The position numbers were made by a program, and so were the translations under genes. Below the pieces are notes generated by a model. The model worked only from the letters and a program-made list of their open reading frames with translations, made no database searches and was not told where the DNA came from. DNA of 64,000 nucleotides. Source: Odoribacter sp. Z80 (GTDB lineage Bacteria > Bacteroidota > Bacteroidia > Bacteroidales > Marinifilaceae). Each line of letters starts with the position of its first letter. Position 1 is the first letter of the stretch. This document shows positions 1 to 8,307 of this stretch, piece by piece. Location: positions 1-64,000 of the forward strand of contig NZ_QWEL01000004.1 in NCBI RefSeq assembly GCF_009935865.1. Direction: 5' to 3'.

Positions 1-38
1 TTACAGTCAGCCCCATTTGGCCACTCTGGTAACTGCCC
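1..38 (-). tRNA. tRNA-Tyr (GTA), 5' half only, cut by window edge
   Basis: Read on the minus strand this begins GGGCAGT (acceptor 5' strand), then TA, a D-arm of the tRNA-Tyr type (CCAGAGTGGCC) and CTGACTGTAA at the window edge. The anticodon GTA is at positions 4-2. The rest (long variable arm, T-arm) lies outside the window. A well-formed promoter sits just upstream. Confidence 0.85.
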
Positions 39-73
39 ATGATTGTAAAGAACGATTGTCTCTTTTGCGGGTA

Positions 74-105
74 CAAATATACACGCTTTTTGTTTGAAAT
101 CCAAA
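74..105 (-). promoter_or_regulatory. Promoter of the tRNA-Tyr transcript
   Basis: On the minus strand there is TTTG (105-102), a 20-nt spacer and TATATTTG (81-74). This fits the Bacteroidetes primary-sigma consensus TTTG-N19-21-TAnnTTTG. It lies about 36 nt upstream of the tRNA 5' end. Confidence 0.8.
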
Positions 106-133
106 AAATATAATGAAAATATCGGAAAAAAGT

Positions 134-643
134 TCAACGTACCATATATTTCAAATTCACAGCATATAGAATGATAAAGATAAGCGTAATAAATCCGGAC
201 CATAACAAGCCGATCATGACAACAAGAGAAAAGCCGGCAAAATAAGGCAGTATAAACAAAGTCAGTACCTGCGCAGCAGCATACAAATAAAATCCTAAAC
301 GACGCAACTGAAACATCAGAATGGCTCCCAACAAACTCACTACTGCCAGGCTCAATTGTAAAGCCGTTATTTCACGGGCATGAGCTGCGGTACTCTGAAG
401 AAGCTGCATGGAAGAACTAAAAAGACCGGACATAAAGGCCGAAGTGGCTCCATTCTCCATATTCTCCATTATATTTGAATACTGCTCCATTTGTAACGTG
501 CTATCCATCATTCCGGCAGTAAACAGGGAAAATAAATTGGACAGAACATTCCAGCCGCTACCTATAAAAGTCAGAATACATAAAACAAACAGGAAAGTAG
601 GCCGCTGGGGTTTATTGGTTTCTTCAAAAGGATTTTCCATCAT
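134..643 (-). CDS. Small multi-pass membrane protein, unknown function
   Basis: A 169-residue protein that I do not recognise beyond being a Bacteroidetes-type integral membrane protein. After a short polar start (ENPFEETNKPQRP) there is a hydrophobic segment at about residues 17-43. A polar, Met/Asn-rich loop follows (about 44-90), then three closely spaced hydrophobic segments (about 93-165). It has no catalytic motif and no cleavable signal peptide. The first two codons are both ATG, so the start could be one residue later. It stands alone between tRNA-Tyr and the divergent glyA. Confidence 0.7.
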   Translation of the reverse strand: MMENPFEETNKPQRPTFLFVLCILTFIGSGWNVLSNLFSLFTAGMMDSTLQMEQYSNIMENMENGATSAFMSGLFSSSMQLLQSTAAHAREITALQLSLAVVSLLGAILMFQLRRLGFYLYAAAQVLTLFILPYFAGFSLVVMIGLLWSGFITLIFIILYAVNLKYMVR

Positions 644-821
644 TAAAATTTACTTTGATTTCATCTATAAATAACTACACAAAAGTACGAAACATCATTT
701 CATTTACAAATGGGAAATCAGGGAAAAAATGAAAAAAAGATTTTCTCTTTCAAATCTTTACTATTCTTCAAATAAATCTTCAAAACACTTTGCTTTCGAA
801 AATGATTTATATAAATTTGAC

Positions 822-829
822 ACAAAATA
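822..829 (+). promoter_or_regulatory. -7 element of glyA
   Basis: TAAATTTG, a perfect TAnnTTTG, lies 15 nt before the glyA ATG. No clear TTTG is present at the usual upstream spacing, so only the -7 box is called. Confidence 0.6.
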
Positions 830-844
830 TTTAATTATTCAACT

Positions 845-2125
845 ATGAAAAGAGATGCTGTAATATTCGATTTGATTGCCAAAGAATGCGAACGTCAGAA
901 AGAAGGGATTGAACTCATCGCTTCGGAAAACTTTGTCAGTGAAGAAGTCATGGAGGCAATGGGCTCGTGCCTGACCAACAAATACGCAGAAGGATATCCC
1001 GGAGCACGTTATTATGGAGGTTGCCAAATCGTAGACCAAAGTGAACAACTGGCCATTGACCGGGCATGCAAACTTTTTGGTGCGGAATATGCTAACGTCC
1101 AGCCCCATTCCGGAGCCCAAGCCAATGCAGCCGTATTCTTTGCCTGCATGAAACCGGGAGATACCTACTTAGGACTTGACCTGGCTCACGGAGGGCATCT
1201 TTCCCATGGCTCTCCCGTAAACTTATCCGGCATAAACTACCATCCTGTCGCCTACCACGTCAAAGAAGAAACCGGTTTGGTGGATTATGACGAAATGGAA
1301 GCACTTGCCCTGGAACACAAACCAAAAATGATTGTCGCAGGAGCTTCTGCTTACTCCAGAGACTGGGATTACAAACGGATGAGAGAGATTGCTGATAAAG
1401 TAGGTGCATTATTGATGTACGACATGGCCCATCCGGCTGGTTTAATTGCCAAAGGTTTACTGAACAATCCTTTTGAATATTGCCACATCGTAACGACAAC
1501 GACCCACAAGACATTACGCGGTCCTCGCGGAGGCATGATTTTATTACCCAAAGATTTTCCCAACCCATGGGGATTAAAAACACCCAAGGGAGAAATCAAA
1601 ATGATGTCCCAGGTACTGAATTTTGCCGTATTCCCTGGTCAGCAAGGAGGCCCATTAGAACATGTCATTGCCGCCAAAGCAGTTGCTTTTGAAGAAGCAT
1701 TATCGGATTCTTACACCGAATACGCCAAACAAGTACAAAAAAATGCCAAAGTCATGGCACAAGCCTTTATTGACAAAGGATATAAAGTTGTTTCCGGCGG
1801 TACGGATAACCACTGCATGCTGATTGACTTACGGACTAAATTCCCGGAACTGACTGGTAAAAAGGCAGAAAATACCTTGGTAAAGGCAGATATCACTATT
1901 AATAAAAACATGGTGCCGTTTGACAGCCGCTCTCCTTTCCAGACTTCCGGTATACGCGTCGGAACACCGGCTATCACAACCCGGGGATTAAAAGAAGAAG
2001 ATATGAAAGTAATTGTAGACATGATTGACCGCATTCTTTCCAACCCGGATGACGAAAACACCATCGCGCAAGTAAAAAAAGAGGTTAATGCCATGATGCA
2101 TACACGACCAATGTTTGCCTGGTAA
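845..2125 (+). CDS. glyA: Serine hydroxymethyltransferase
   Basis: Cytosolic PLP enzyme that interconverts serine and glycine with tetrahydrofolate and supplies one-carbon units. The 426-residue length is normal. The N-terminal region carries ELIASENF and [13 protein letters not shown], followed by YYGGC. The PLP-binding lysine lies in [14 protein letters not shown] (K222), and HPAGLIAKG precedes it. The C-terminal region has [15 protein letters not shown]. The ATG at 845 is 15 nt after a TAnnTTTG element. The gene is monocistronic: a strong hairpin terminator follows directly. The family assignment is essentially certain. Confidence 0.98.
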   Translation: MKRDAVIFDLIAKECERQKEGIELIASENFVSEEVMEAMGSCLTNKYAEGYPGARYYGGCQIVDQSEQLAIDRACKLFGAEYANVQPHSGAQANAAVFFACMKPGDTYLGLDLAHGGHLSHGSPVNLSGINYHPVAYHVKEETGLVDYDEMEALALEHKPKMIVAGASAYSRDWDYKRMREIADKVGALLMYDMAHPAGLIAKGLLNNPFEYCHIVTTTTHKTLRGPRGGMILLPKDFPNPWGLKTPKGEIKMMSQVLNFAVFPGQQGGPLEHVIAAKAVAFEEALSDSYTEYAKQVQKNAKVMAQAFIDKGYKVVSGGTDNHCMLIDLRTKFPELTGKKAENTLVKADITINKNMVPFDSRSPFQTSGIRVGTPAITTRGLKEEDMKVIVDMIDRILSNPDDENTIAQVKKEVNAMMHTRPMFAW

Positions 2126-2148
2126 TCCCAAACAACAAACACAAATAA

Positions 2149-2184
2149 AAGTCCGGCCTGAAGTTTTACCTTTTGGCCGGACTT
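2149..2184 (+). terminator. Intrinsic terminator of glyA
   Basis: Perfect 10-bp inverted repeat AAGTCCGGCC / GGCCGGACTT (2149-2158 and 2175-2184), starting 23 nt after the glyA stop. It sits inside the upstream extension of the next reading frame, which argues that this extension is untranslated. Confidence 0.8.
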
Positions 2185-2255
2185 CATTATCAACACCATA
2201 CGGACAGGAAACTGTTCATTACCTTTCACCGACCTTCTTACTTCTGTTTCTGCCC

Positions 2256-2909
2256 ATGAAAAGACTCGTCATTTTTGATTTGGATGGCACTTTAATCAAT
2301 ACGATTTCAGACCTCGCCCATTGCACCAATCATGTATTACTCCAAAACCACTACCCGGAACACGAATTGTCCCGGTATCCTTATTTTGTCGGCAACGGAA
2401 TAACCAAGCTGATTGAACGTGCCCTTCCTCCCGAGGCACGGACTTCAACCATCATTTCGACCATAAAAGCACAGTTTATTGCCTATTACCACCAACACAA
2501 AACAGACTTTAGCCACCCTTACCCCCACATTCCCGGAGTACTTGCGGAATTAAAAAACAAAGGAATCCTTCTCGCTGTGGCCTCCAACAAATATCAGGCA
2601 GGAACAACAGAACTCGTTGAACATTTTTTTGGGAAACACCTTTTTTCCGTTATTCTTGGACAGAGAGACCAGGTACCTGTCAAACCTGACCCTTGTATCG
2701 TTTTTGACATTCTAAAGCAAACCGGCATGAAACCGTCTCAAACACTCTATATCGGAGACTCCGGCGTAGACATGCACACCGCCAGAAACGGGAAACTCAC
2801 TTCTGTCGGTGTGACCTGGGGCTTTCGCTCCCGCCAGGAACTGGAAGAAAACGGCGCTGATTATATCATAGACCAACCTCAACAAATCCTTGAATTACTT
2901 TCTATCTGA
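2256..2909 (+). CDS. HAD-superfamily phosphatase, phosphoglycolate phosphatase-like
   Basis: A 217-residue soluble HAD hydrolase. Motif I is FDLDGTLINT at residues 6-15, with both catalytic Asp. A small helical cap follows. Motif II is at VASNK, motif III is the Lys of VKPDP, and motif IV is GDSGVDM. The pattern resembles Gph-type phosphatases (2-phosphoglycolate or other small phosphomonoesters), but the substrate cannot be read from sequence. The frame is open back to 2115, but that stretch contains the glyA terminator and starts inside glyA. The ATG at 2256, directly before KRLVIFDLDG, is therefore taken. Confidence 0.85.
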   Translation: MKRLVIFDLDGTLINTISDLAHCTNHVLLQNHYPEHELSRYPYFVGNGITKLIERALPPEARTSTIISTIKAQFIAYYHQHKTDFSHPYPHIPGVLAELKNKGILLAVASNKYQAGTTELVEHFFGKHLFSVILGQRDQVPVKPDPCIVFDILKQTGMKPSQTLYIGDSGVDMHTARNGKLTSVGVTWGFRSRQELEENGADYIIDQPQQILELLSI

Positions 2910-2951
2910 AATATCCGGTTTTTCATCGCAACCATCACTAACGACATTCCG

Positions 2952-3812
2952 TTATCCTGTAATCACTTCAGCCCCTTCTTCGGTAATCAGCACCGTATAT
3001 TCCCATTGAGCAGAAGGGAGTCCGTCTTCCGTAAGCACTGTCCAGTCATTATCAGCGTCAATATAGATTTTCCGGTCTCCCATATTAATCATCGGCTCTA
3101 TAGTAAAAACCATTCCGGGTACCAGCAAAAGTCCTGTTCCTTTACGGCCGGTATGGCTCACAAAAGGATCTTCATGAAACTGAAGGCCCACTCCATGCCC
3201 TCCGAATTCCTGCACTACCGAATAGCCATTTTTCTCTGCATGCTCCTGAACGGCAGCTCCGATATCTCCCAAAAATCCCCATGGCCGGGCAGCTTTTAAT
3301 CCCAATTCCAGACATTCCTTGGCCACCTTCACCAATTTTTGTACTTCAGGCCTCACCTTTCCAATCATAAACATCCGAGAAGCATCCGAATAATATCCGT
3401 TCAGAATGGTAGAAACATCTACATTAACAATATCTCCGGATTTTAAAACAATATCCGGTGCAGGTATTCCGTGACATACCTCCTCATTGATTGAAGTACA
3501 TACACTCTTAGGAAAACCTTCAAAATTCAAGGGAGCCGGAATAGCTCCGTGAGCCACCGTATAGTCATGCACAAGCATATTAATTTCTTCCGTGCTCATT
3601 CCCTCATGAATATTTCCAGCAACAAAATCCAACACTGCCGTATTAATAGCTGCACTCTTACGAATACCCTCTATCTGTTCTTCTGTCTTAACCATTTTCA
3701 GAGAAGGCACCCGGTGGCCGTTAGCCTTATAAACTCTTATCTTCTGCCTCAAAGCTTCCATTCTCGTGCGCTCAGCCTCAGGCAGGCTATTCTTACTTTT
3801 AAAAAATTTCAT
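2952..3812 (-). CDS. map: Methionine aminopeptidase, type I
   Basis: Removes the initiator methionine from nascent proteins; dinuclear metal enzyme of the pita-bread fold. The 286 residues include about 45 N-terminal basic residues before the catalytic domain. All five metal ligands are visible: Asp in VNVDVS, Asp in YYSDASR, His in GHGVGLQFHEDP, Glu in FTIEPM and Glu in WEYTVL. There is no SEC-C zinc motif in the extension. The frame is open to 3878, but a TATCTTTC element (3866-3873) lies in that part, so the ATG at 3812 is preferred. The gene is not in a ribosomal-protein context here, so a second map elsewhere is likely (inference). Confidence 0.93.
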   Translation of the reverse strand: MKFFKSKNSLPEAERTRMEALRQKIRVYKANGHRVPSLKMVKTEEQIEGIRKSAAINTAVLDFVAGNIHEGMSTEEINMLVHDYTVAHGAIPAPLNFEGFPKSVCTSINEEVCHGIPAPDIVLKSGDIVNVDVSTILNGYYSDASRMFMIGKVRPEVQKLVKVAKECLELGLKAARPWGFLGDIGAAVQEHAEKNGYSVVQEFGGHGVGLQFHEDPFVSHTGRKGTGLLLVPGMVFTIEPMINMGDRKIYIDADNDWTVLTEDGLPSAQWEYTVLITEEGAEVITG

Positions 3813-3955
3813 TTTGCTTTTTCTCTTAGCGGCAGGACAACACACCCGTCGGTTTGTTTGAAGCCGAAAGATACGCAATAATTCAAAAACAGATACGCTG
3901 AAAACAACAAATATTCTTTACTCCGTCACACACTTCAACAAAAAGGCAGGATTTA

Positions 3956-4873
3956 CTAAAACACCAGCTTTTCCCATAATCCTTCGGCACAGACTGCAAT
4001 TCCTTTTTCTATCAGCCGACAGGGATAATAAGATAATTTAGCTTTCCGTAAACCGGGCACTCCTAAATCTTCCTCCCGGTTGAGAAAAATATAATCAGCA
4101 GGCAAATGGTTGGAGAACTCCCAGTTAATCATATTATAGGCTCCCTCATACTGAGGTAAAGCTTTTTCAGCATGAACACAAAACGTATTATGATTTATCG
4201 GAGCACCAAACGTAAAAGCTGCCACTTCACCCTCCACCCACAACACTCCGCCCCTCAGCCTCAACTCATTAAAATGCTGCATTTCGTATTCCAGCGCCCG
4301 ACGCTCATTCGATAAACTGGTCTCTTCCTCACAACGCCTGATGGCACACCATTTCCTGAACATTTTCAAACAATCCGTTACCATTTCCACCGTCATCGGT
4401 GTATACCGGTAATCGTATGTTTTCTGGAATTTATTCACATGATTCCGCTTGGGTTGATAATTCTTCCCCCGGAGGTTTGCCAGGTCTGTCCTTAAATAAA
4501 GATAATCAAAATGGTCTCTTTCCTGACGATATTCAAAAACCTGGGGAAATATTCCCTCCAGTTCCTCCCGCATTTGCGGCATAATCCCATACAAATACAA
4601 AGGTAAACCTTCAGCTTCAGCCTGACCGGCCAATATCCGGATAGCCTCCTTTCCTACTTTTTCGCCTGACGGGAAAGTATAAACTGTTCCGGCATCTGAA
4701 AAACAAAAACGAAAAACCAATTGGTTTTCGATGACAGCGAAACTGCTGCAAGTCAGGAACTGCCAGGCACAAAGATTTGCAAAAGATAAATTATTATCCT
4801 GCCGTTTGGAAGGGAAAATGGCAGAAGTCAAAAAACGGCGGTCTGCCAGGGTCACAGATTTAAATTCAATCAT
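3956..4873 (-). CDS. DUF2156-family GNAT-like protein
   Basis: A 305-residue protein resembling the DUF2156 family (C-terminal domain of phosphatidylglycerol lysyltransferases, a tandem GNAT fold), but without the membrane part found in MprF. The FDYLYLRTDLANLRGKNY region followed by KRNHVNKF is characteristic. The C-terminal half has AAFTFGAPINHNTFCVHAEKA and YEGAYNMINWEF, also typical. It is predicted cytosolic. Proteins of this type probably transfer aminoacyl or acyl groups, but the substrate is unknown. It follows the YtxH/holin-X cluster on the same strand with a gap of about 40 nt. Confidence 0.75.
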   Translation of the reverse strand: MIEFKSVTLADRRFLTSAIFPSKRQDNNLSFANLCAWQFLTCSSFAVIENQLVFRFCFSDAGTVYTFPSGEKVGKEAIRILAGQAEAEGLPLYLYGIMPQMREELEGIFPQVFEYRQERDHFDYLYLRTDLANLRGKNYQPKRNHVNKFQKTYDYRYTPMTVEMVTDCLKMFRKWCAIRRCEEETSLSNERRALEYEMQHFNELRLRGGVLWVEGEVAAFTFGAPINHNTFCVHAEKALPQYEGAYNMINWEFSNHLPADYIFLNREEDLGVPGLRKAKLSYYPCRLIEKGIAVCAEGLWEKLVF

Positions 4874-4915
4874 TCTTTTTTCCGGATATACGCACTTACG
4901 ACAAGCCCGGTTACA

Positions 4916-5254
4916 TCACCTTTTTTTCCGGAACATACTTTTCAAAATACGCCAGCCGGCTTCTCCCATCCAACGATAGACGACAGGTCTGGTTATCCGC
5001 CAGATGAAATACACCCACGGAATATTCATAAAGCCAGCACCATCCCCATTCGCATAATTGTTCTTCCTGCCCGGAATAAGTACAGATGCCACACCTGCCC
5101 CCAGCAACTGTCCGGCATGCGATTGAATATACTGCCAGCTCTCTTTAATTCTCGTTTCGGACTCCTGACACTGATTCCGAAGATCCCTCTTTTCCTGAAT
5201 TAACCGCCCCAGAGGCGATTGTGGATTGATTTTCTTTACTATCGTCATCATCAT
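4916..5254 (-). CDS. Small basic protein, third gene of the YtxH/holin-X cluster
   Basis: About 112 residues, function unknown. It has a charged N-terminal helix (RLIQEKRDLRNQCQESETRIKESW), a small apolar stretch (AGQLLGAGVASVLIPG), an aromatic segment near IPWVYFIWRITRPVVYRWMG and a very basic end (FRKKR). It is probably membrane-associated. The start is uncertain: three consecutive ATGs (5254, 5251, 5248) are all possible, and an ATG at 5281 is also in frame. Whichever is used, the gene overlaps the 3' end of the holin-X gene by roughly 100 nt in another frame. Confidence 0.6.
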   Translation of the reverse strand: MMMTIVKKINPQSPLGRLIQEKRDLRNQCQESETRIKESWQYIQSHAGQLLGAGVASVLIPGRKNNYANGDGAGFMNIPWVYFIWRITRPVVYRWMGEAGWRILKSMFRKKR

Positions 5255-5594
5255 CTGTTTGTATTGTTCTAATGAACACATTCGTCAACCGGACACGAAT
5301 ACCATTTCTGGCAATAAAAAAACACCAGCTTCCCAAAAAATAAATGCCGCCGACAATTAAAAAACCCAAGGCAACACTTTCCAATAATTCACCTAAGAAA
5401 AAGCCTAAGGCTATAAACAAAAAAAGAATAGTAAAAAAGGCGAGTAACATCAAAATAAGGCTATGGGAAAGAGCTGCCAGAAAACGCGCAGCCCTTTCTA
5501 TAGCCGTTACTTTAAGGAGACGGACCTTTAATCCGGCATAAACCGAAATGGCATCCTTTAGCTCTGTGAATATTTTCTCAGCACCGTTCTCCAT
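5145..5594 (-). CDS. Holin-X-like (PF07332-type) membrane protein
   Basis: A 149-residue protein with an amphipathic N-terminal helix (about 1-40) and two hydrophobic hairpin segments (about 42-71 and 75-97). A polar tail contains five consecutive Asp and then many Ser, Glu and Gly. This matches the phage-holin-family proteins that commonly accompany YtxH genes in Bacteroidetes; they are not phage proteins. The acidic tail is read from the same DNA as the ATG-rich start of the next gene, in a different frame. Role unknown; an envelope function is the usual guess. Confidence 0.75.
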   Translation of the reverse strand: MENGAEKIFTELKDAISVYAGLKVRLLKVTAIERAARFLAALSHSLILMLLAFFTILFLFIALGFFLGELLESVALGFLIVGGIYFLGSWCFFIARNGIRVRLTNVFIRTIQTDDDDDSKENQSTIASGAVNSGKEGSSESVSGVRNEN

Positions 5595-5616
5595 TTTCTG
5601 TCAGATCAAAAGTAAA

Positions 5617-6090
5617 TTATTTCTTACCTCCCATCGTAGTGTTGGCATTATCTCCTTCACTCTTAGTCTTATCTCTCAGGTTATTCATATCCTGATGGAA
5701 ATCCTGTGCATAGCGGGAATGAGCCTCATCGTCTCTTTCCGATTTATTATACATTTTCTGACGGAAATCATTGGCTTTCTGAGACAAATCATCTGCAACA
5801 CCACTGGCCTTGTTACCAGCTTTATCGCTCCATTCCTCTGCCTTATTTCCGGCTGCCTCAGACCATCTTCCGACTTTATCGGCAGCATCAGAACCGGCAC
5901 GTTCCACTTTAGATTTTACCTTGGAAAAAGCAGATTTTACCCCGTCTTTAATTCCATGGCCAACTTCATTTAAATCTTCTTCCAATTTACGGCGATGTTC
6001 ACCGTTCATCAGATAAGTGACAGCAACTCCGGCCAAAACGCCAAGTCCTATCCCCAGTAATAACTTTCCATTTGAATTCTCACTTTTCAT
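5617..6090 (-). CDS. YtxH domain-containing protein
   Basis: 157 residues. A single short transmembrane or glycine-rich segment (GKLLLGIGLGVLAGVAVTYLMNG, split across residues 8-30) is followed by a long hydrophilic, probably coiled, Lys/Glu/Ala/Ser-rich tail. The repeats there (KAEEWSDKAGNKASG, ADKVGRWSEAAGNK) look like those of YtxH and apolipoprotein/LEA-like stress proteins. It is first in a three-gene run, 22 nt before the holin-X gene, suggesting co-expression, perhaps under envelope stress (inference). Confidence 0.85.
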   Translation of the reverse strand: MKSENSNGKLLLGIGLGVLAGVAVTYLMNGEHRRKLEEDLNEVGHGIKDGVKSAFSKVKSKVERAGSDAADKVGRWSEAAGNKAEEWSDKAGNKASGVADDLSQKANDFRQKMYNKSERDDEAHSRYAQDFHQDMNNLRDKTKSEGDNANTTMGGKK

Positions 6091-6181
6091 GACTTAATTG
6101 TTTTTAGTTTGTACTATCTCAACGAACATCACCCTTGAAAAGTTTTGGTTTTTAAGAAAGTTAAGATTAAAAATGATAATG

Positions 6182-6823
6182 TTACAGCTTAAAATAATCC
6201 AAAATCCGACTCTCATCCCGGAAATCAGAAATGACAGCATACACCGCAGCCCGGATTTTCTCTGCCGGATGAGTAGTAGCCACACCGATGACCCGCATTC
6301 CGGCCTGGCAACCGGATTGAATTCCAGAAAAAGAATCCTCAAAAACAATACATGCAGACGGTTGCACCCCTAACTCTTCGGCTGCCAGTAAATAACACAT
6401 CGGATCGGGCTTTCCCCGGCTAATCCGGTCGGCAGTCACCAAAGCATCAAAAACATCTTCCAGTCCCATTTTCTTTAATGCTATTTTCATTTTCTCCGTA
6501 GAAGAACTGGTGACCAATCCCACCTTATATCCTTCTTCTTTTAAACGATGCAAAAAGTGGATTGCCCCCGGCACCTCCGGAAAAGACATGCGGCTTTCAT
6601 ACTCCGTGATAGCTGCAGCTATCTGCTGAAGTTCAGCAGGAGAATAATCATTGAAATAGGTAGCAAAAATAGAAGGTAACGTCGTTCCTTTGATAATGGC
6701 CGAAAAATGGGGTATATCAATATGATAATCCTTTGCCATATTATCCCAGAACCGGTCATATAACGGTTCCGTATCCGCTACAACTCCGTCAAAATCAAAT
6801 AATACTGTCGTAATTCTGTTCAT
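6182..6823 (-). CDS. HAD-family hydrolase, beta-phosphoglucomutase-like
   Basis: 213-residue HAD hydrolase of subfamily IA. Motif I is FDFDGVVADTEP (about residues 9-20) with the Glu typical of beta-phosphoglucomutase-like members. The cap domain contains a proline/glycine hinge, motif II is VTSSS, motif III is SRGKPDP, and motif IV is FEDSFSGIQSG. It probably acts on a sugar phosphate; the substrate is undetermined. The gene is monocistronic, with a perfect TAnnTTTG element 22 nt upstream. Confidence 0.88.
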   Translation of the reverse strand: MNRITTVLFDFDGVVADTEPLYDRFWDNMAKDYHIDIPHFSAIIKGTTLPSIFATYFNDYSPAELQQIAAAITEYESRMSFPEVPGAIHFLHRLKEEGYKVGLVTSSSTEKMKIALKKMGLEDVFDALVTADRISRGKPDPMCYLLAAEELGVQPSACIVFEDSFSGIQSGCQAGMRVIGVATTHPAEKIRAAVYAVISDFRDESRILDYFKL

Positions 6824-6844
6824 TTGTTTTTCTGATTAACGGTA

Positions 6845-6852
6845 CAAAGATA
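6845..6852 (-). promoter_or_regulatory. -7 element of the beta-PGM-like gene
   Basis: TATCTTTG on the minus strand, 22 nt upstream of the ATG at 6823. The predicted leader is only about 15 nt. Confidence 0.6.
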
Positions 6853-6977
6853 CAACATTCTTTTTATCCGGTATTTCCGACTTCTCTGCTCTTGCCCGAC
6901 CTGTCCTATACCAGGGAAAGACAACAAAATTCTTTTCTTCAAAAGACAGAATAAAAAAATAATGCCTAAAAAAAATG

Positions 6978-6985
6978 TATCTTTG
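6978..6985 (+). promoter_or_regulatory. -7 element of the DEAD-box helicase gene
   Basis: TATCTTTG, a perfect TAnnTTTG, 25 nt before the ATG at 7011. Confidence 0.6.
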
Positions 6986-7010
6986 GGCTGTAAAAGGTAT
7001 TTAACAACAC

Positions 7011-8261
7011 ATGAGATTTGACGAATTAGATTTAGAAGAAGAAATATTACAGGGGATAGAAGCCATGAATTTCCAGGAAATGACCCCCGTTCAGGAACAG
7101 ACCATCCCCATTATCCTCGAAGGAAAAGACATTATCGGTTGCGCCCAAACAGGAACCGGAAAAACAGCCGCCTACACACTTCCTTTACTCAACCGTTTGT
7201 TGTGTGAAGGAAATCCGGACAACGTTATCCGGGCAGTTATTATGGTACCGACCCGGGAACTGGCCCAACAGATAGATATGCAGTTCGAAGGTTTTTCCTA
7301 TTACATTCCTATCTCCACCACAGTTGTTTATGGAGGAGGGGACGGTGCCAACTGGGAACAGCAGAAAAAAGGACTGCTCATGGGGTCTGAAGTGGTGATA
7401 GCAACGCCGGGACGCCTTCTGTCTCACATCATGAATAGCGGGATAGATTTGTCTCATGTAAGCTATTTTATCCTGGATGAAGCCGATCGCATGCTGGATA
7501 TGGGATTTTTTGAAGATATTATGAAAATCGCCAAAGAAATGCCGGAAAAACGCCAGACAATTATGTTTTCCGCAACCCTGCCCCCTAAAATCAGACAATT
7601 GGCAAAACAGATATTAAAAGATCCTGCCGAAATAAATATAGCCATATCCAAACCCAACGAAGCTATCGTACAGTCCGCTTACATCTGTTACGAAAATCAG
7701 AAAATGGCTATCATTCAGGAACTTTTTAATAAATCTGCCAACAAAAGAACCATCATATTTTCTTCCTCCAAGCAGAAAGTCAAAGACCTGGCATATGCCT
7801 TTAAACGCATGAAGTTAAACGTGGCCGCCATGCATTCCGATTTGGAACAAGAACAAAGAGAGGCTGTCATGCTGGATTTTAAAAACGGAAAAATCAATAT
7901 TCTGGTGGCTACAGATATTATCGCCCGCGGTATTGACATTGATGATATCGGACTCGTTATCAATTATGACGTACCCCACGACCCGGAAGACTATATCCAC
8001 CGTATAGGACGCACTGCACGCGCCAACGCCGACGGTGTAGCCATTACCTTTGTCAGTGAACCGGAACAAGGAAAATTCCACCGGATTGAAGAATTTATCG
8101 AAAAGGATATTTATAAGATTCCCTTACCTCCCACTGTTGGTACAGGTCCTGTCTATAACCCGCAAACATTCGTTCACAAATCTCACAACAAAGCCCGGCC
8201 GACCCGCAAAAATGGCAAACACCATTTCTACCGGAAAAGAAACAACAATAAACCTGAATAA
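7011..8261 (+). CDS. DEAD-box ATP-dependent RNA helicase
   Basis: 416 residues with the full DEAD-box set. The Q motif is MTPVQEQTIP, motif I AQTGTGKT (45-52), motif Ia PTRELAQQ, Ib TPGRLL, II LDEADRMLD and III FSATL. Motif IV is IIFSSS, V ATDIIARGID and VI HRIGRTAR. A short basic tail (KARPTRKNGKHHFYRKRNNN) probably binds RNA. It resembles RhlE-type helicases that act in ribosome assembly or mRNA turnover; the exact paralogue is not assigned. It is monocistronic, with its own promoter and terminator. Confidence 0.95.
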   Translation: MRFDELDLEEEILQGIEAMNFQEMTPVQEQTIPIILEGKDIIGCAQTGTGKTAAYTLPLLNRLLCEGNPDNVIRAVIMVPTRELAQQIDMQFEGFSYYIPISTTVVYGGGDGANWEQQKKGLLMGSEVVIATPGRLLSHIMNSGIDLSHVSYFILDEADRMLDMGFFEDIMKIAKEMPEKRQTIMFSATLPPKIRQLAKQILKDPAEINIAISKPNEAIVQSAYICYENQKMAIIQELFNKSANKRTIIFSSSKQKVKDLAYAFKRMKLNVAAMHSDLEQEQREAVMLDFKNGKINILVATDIIARGIDIDDIGLVINYDVPHDPEDYIHRIGRTARANADGVAITFVSEPEQGKFHRIEEFIEKDIYKIPLPPTVGTGPVYNPQTFVHKSHNKARPTRKNGKHHFYRKRNNNKPE

Positions 8262-8263
8262 AA

Positions 8264-8284
8264 AAAGCTGTCTAAGACAGCTTT
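8264..8284 (+). terminator. Terminator between helicase and glsA
   Basis: Perfect 9-bp stem AAAGCTGTC / GACAGCTTT with a 3-nt loop, directly after the helicase stop and followed by CTTTTA. It is A-rich on one side and T-rich on the other, so it may serve both convergent genes. Confidence 0.8.
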
Positions 8285-8307
8285 CTTTTACTTATCATGA
8301 TCAAAAA

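Noticed and set aside
2115-2255. N-terminal extension of the HAD phosphatase
   Set aside because: It would start inside glyA and translate through the glyA terminator hairpin; homologues begin directly before the DLDG motif.
5145-6090. Prophage remnant suggested by the holin-X gene
   Set aside because: No other phage gene is nearby; YtxH plus holin-X is a common chromosomal pair in Bacteroidetes.
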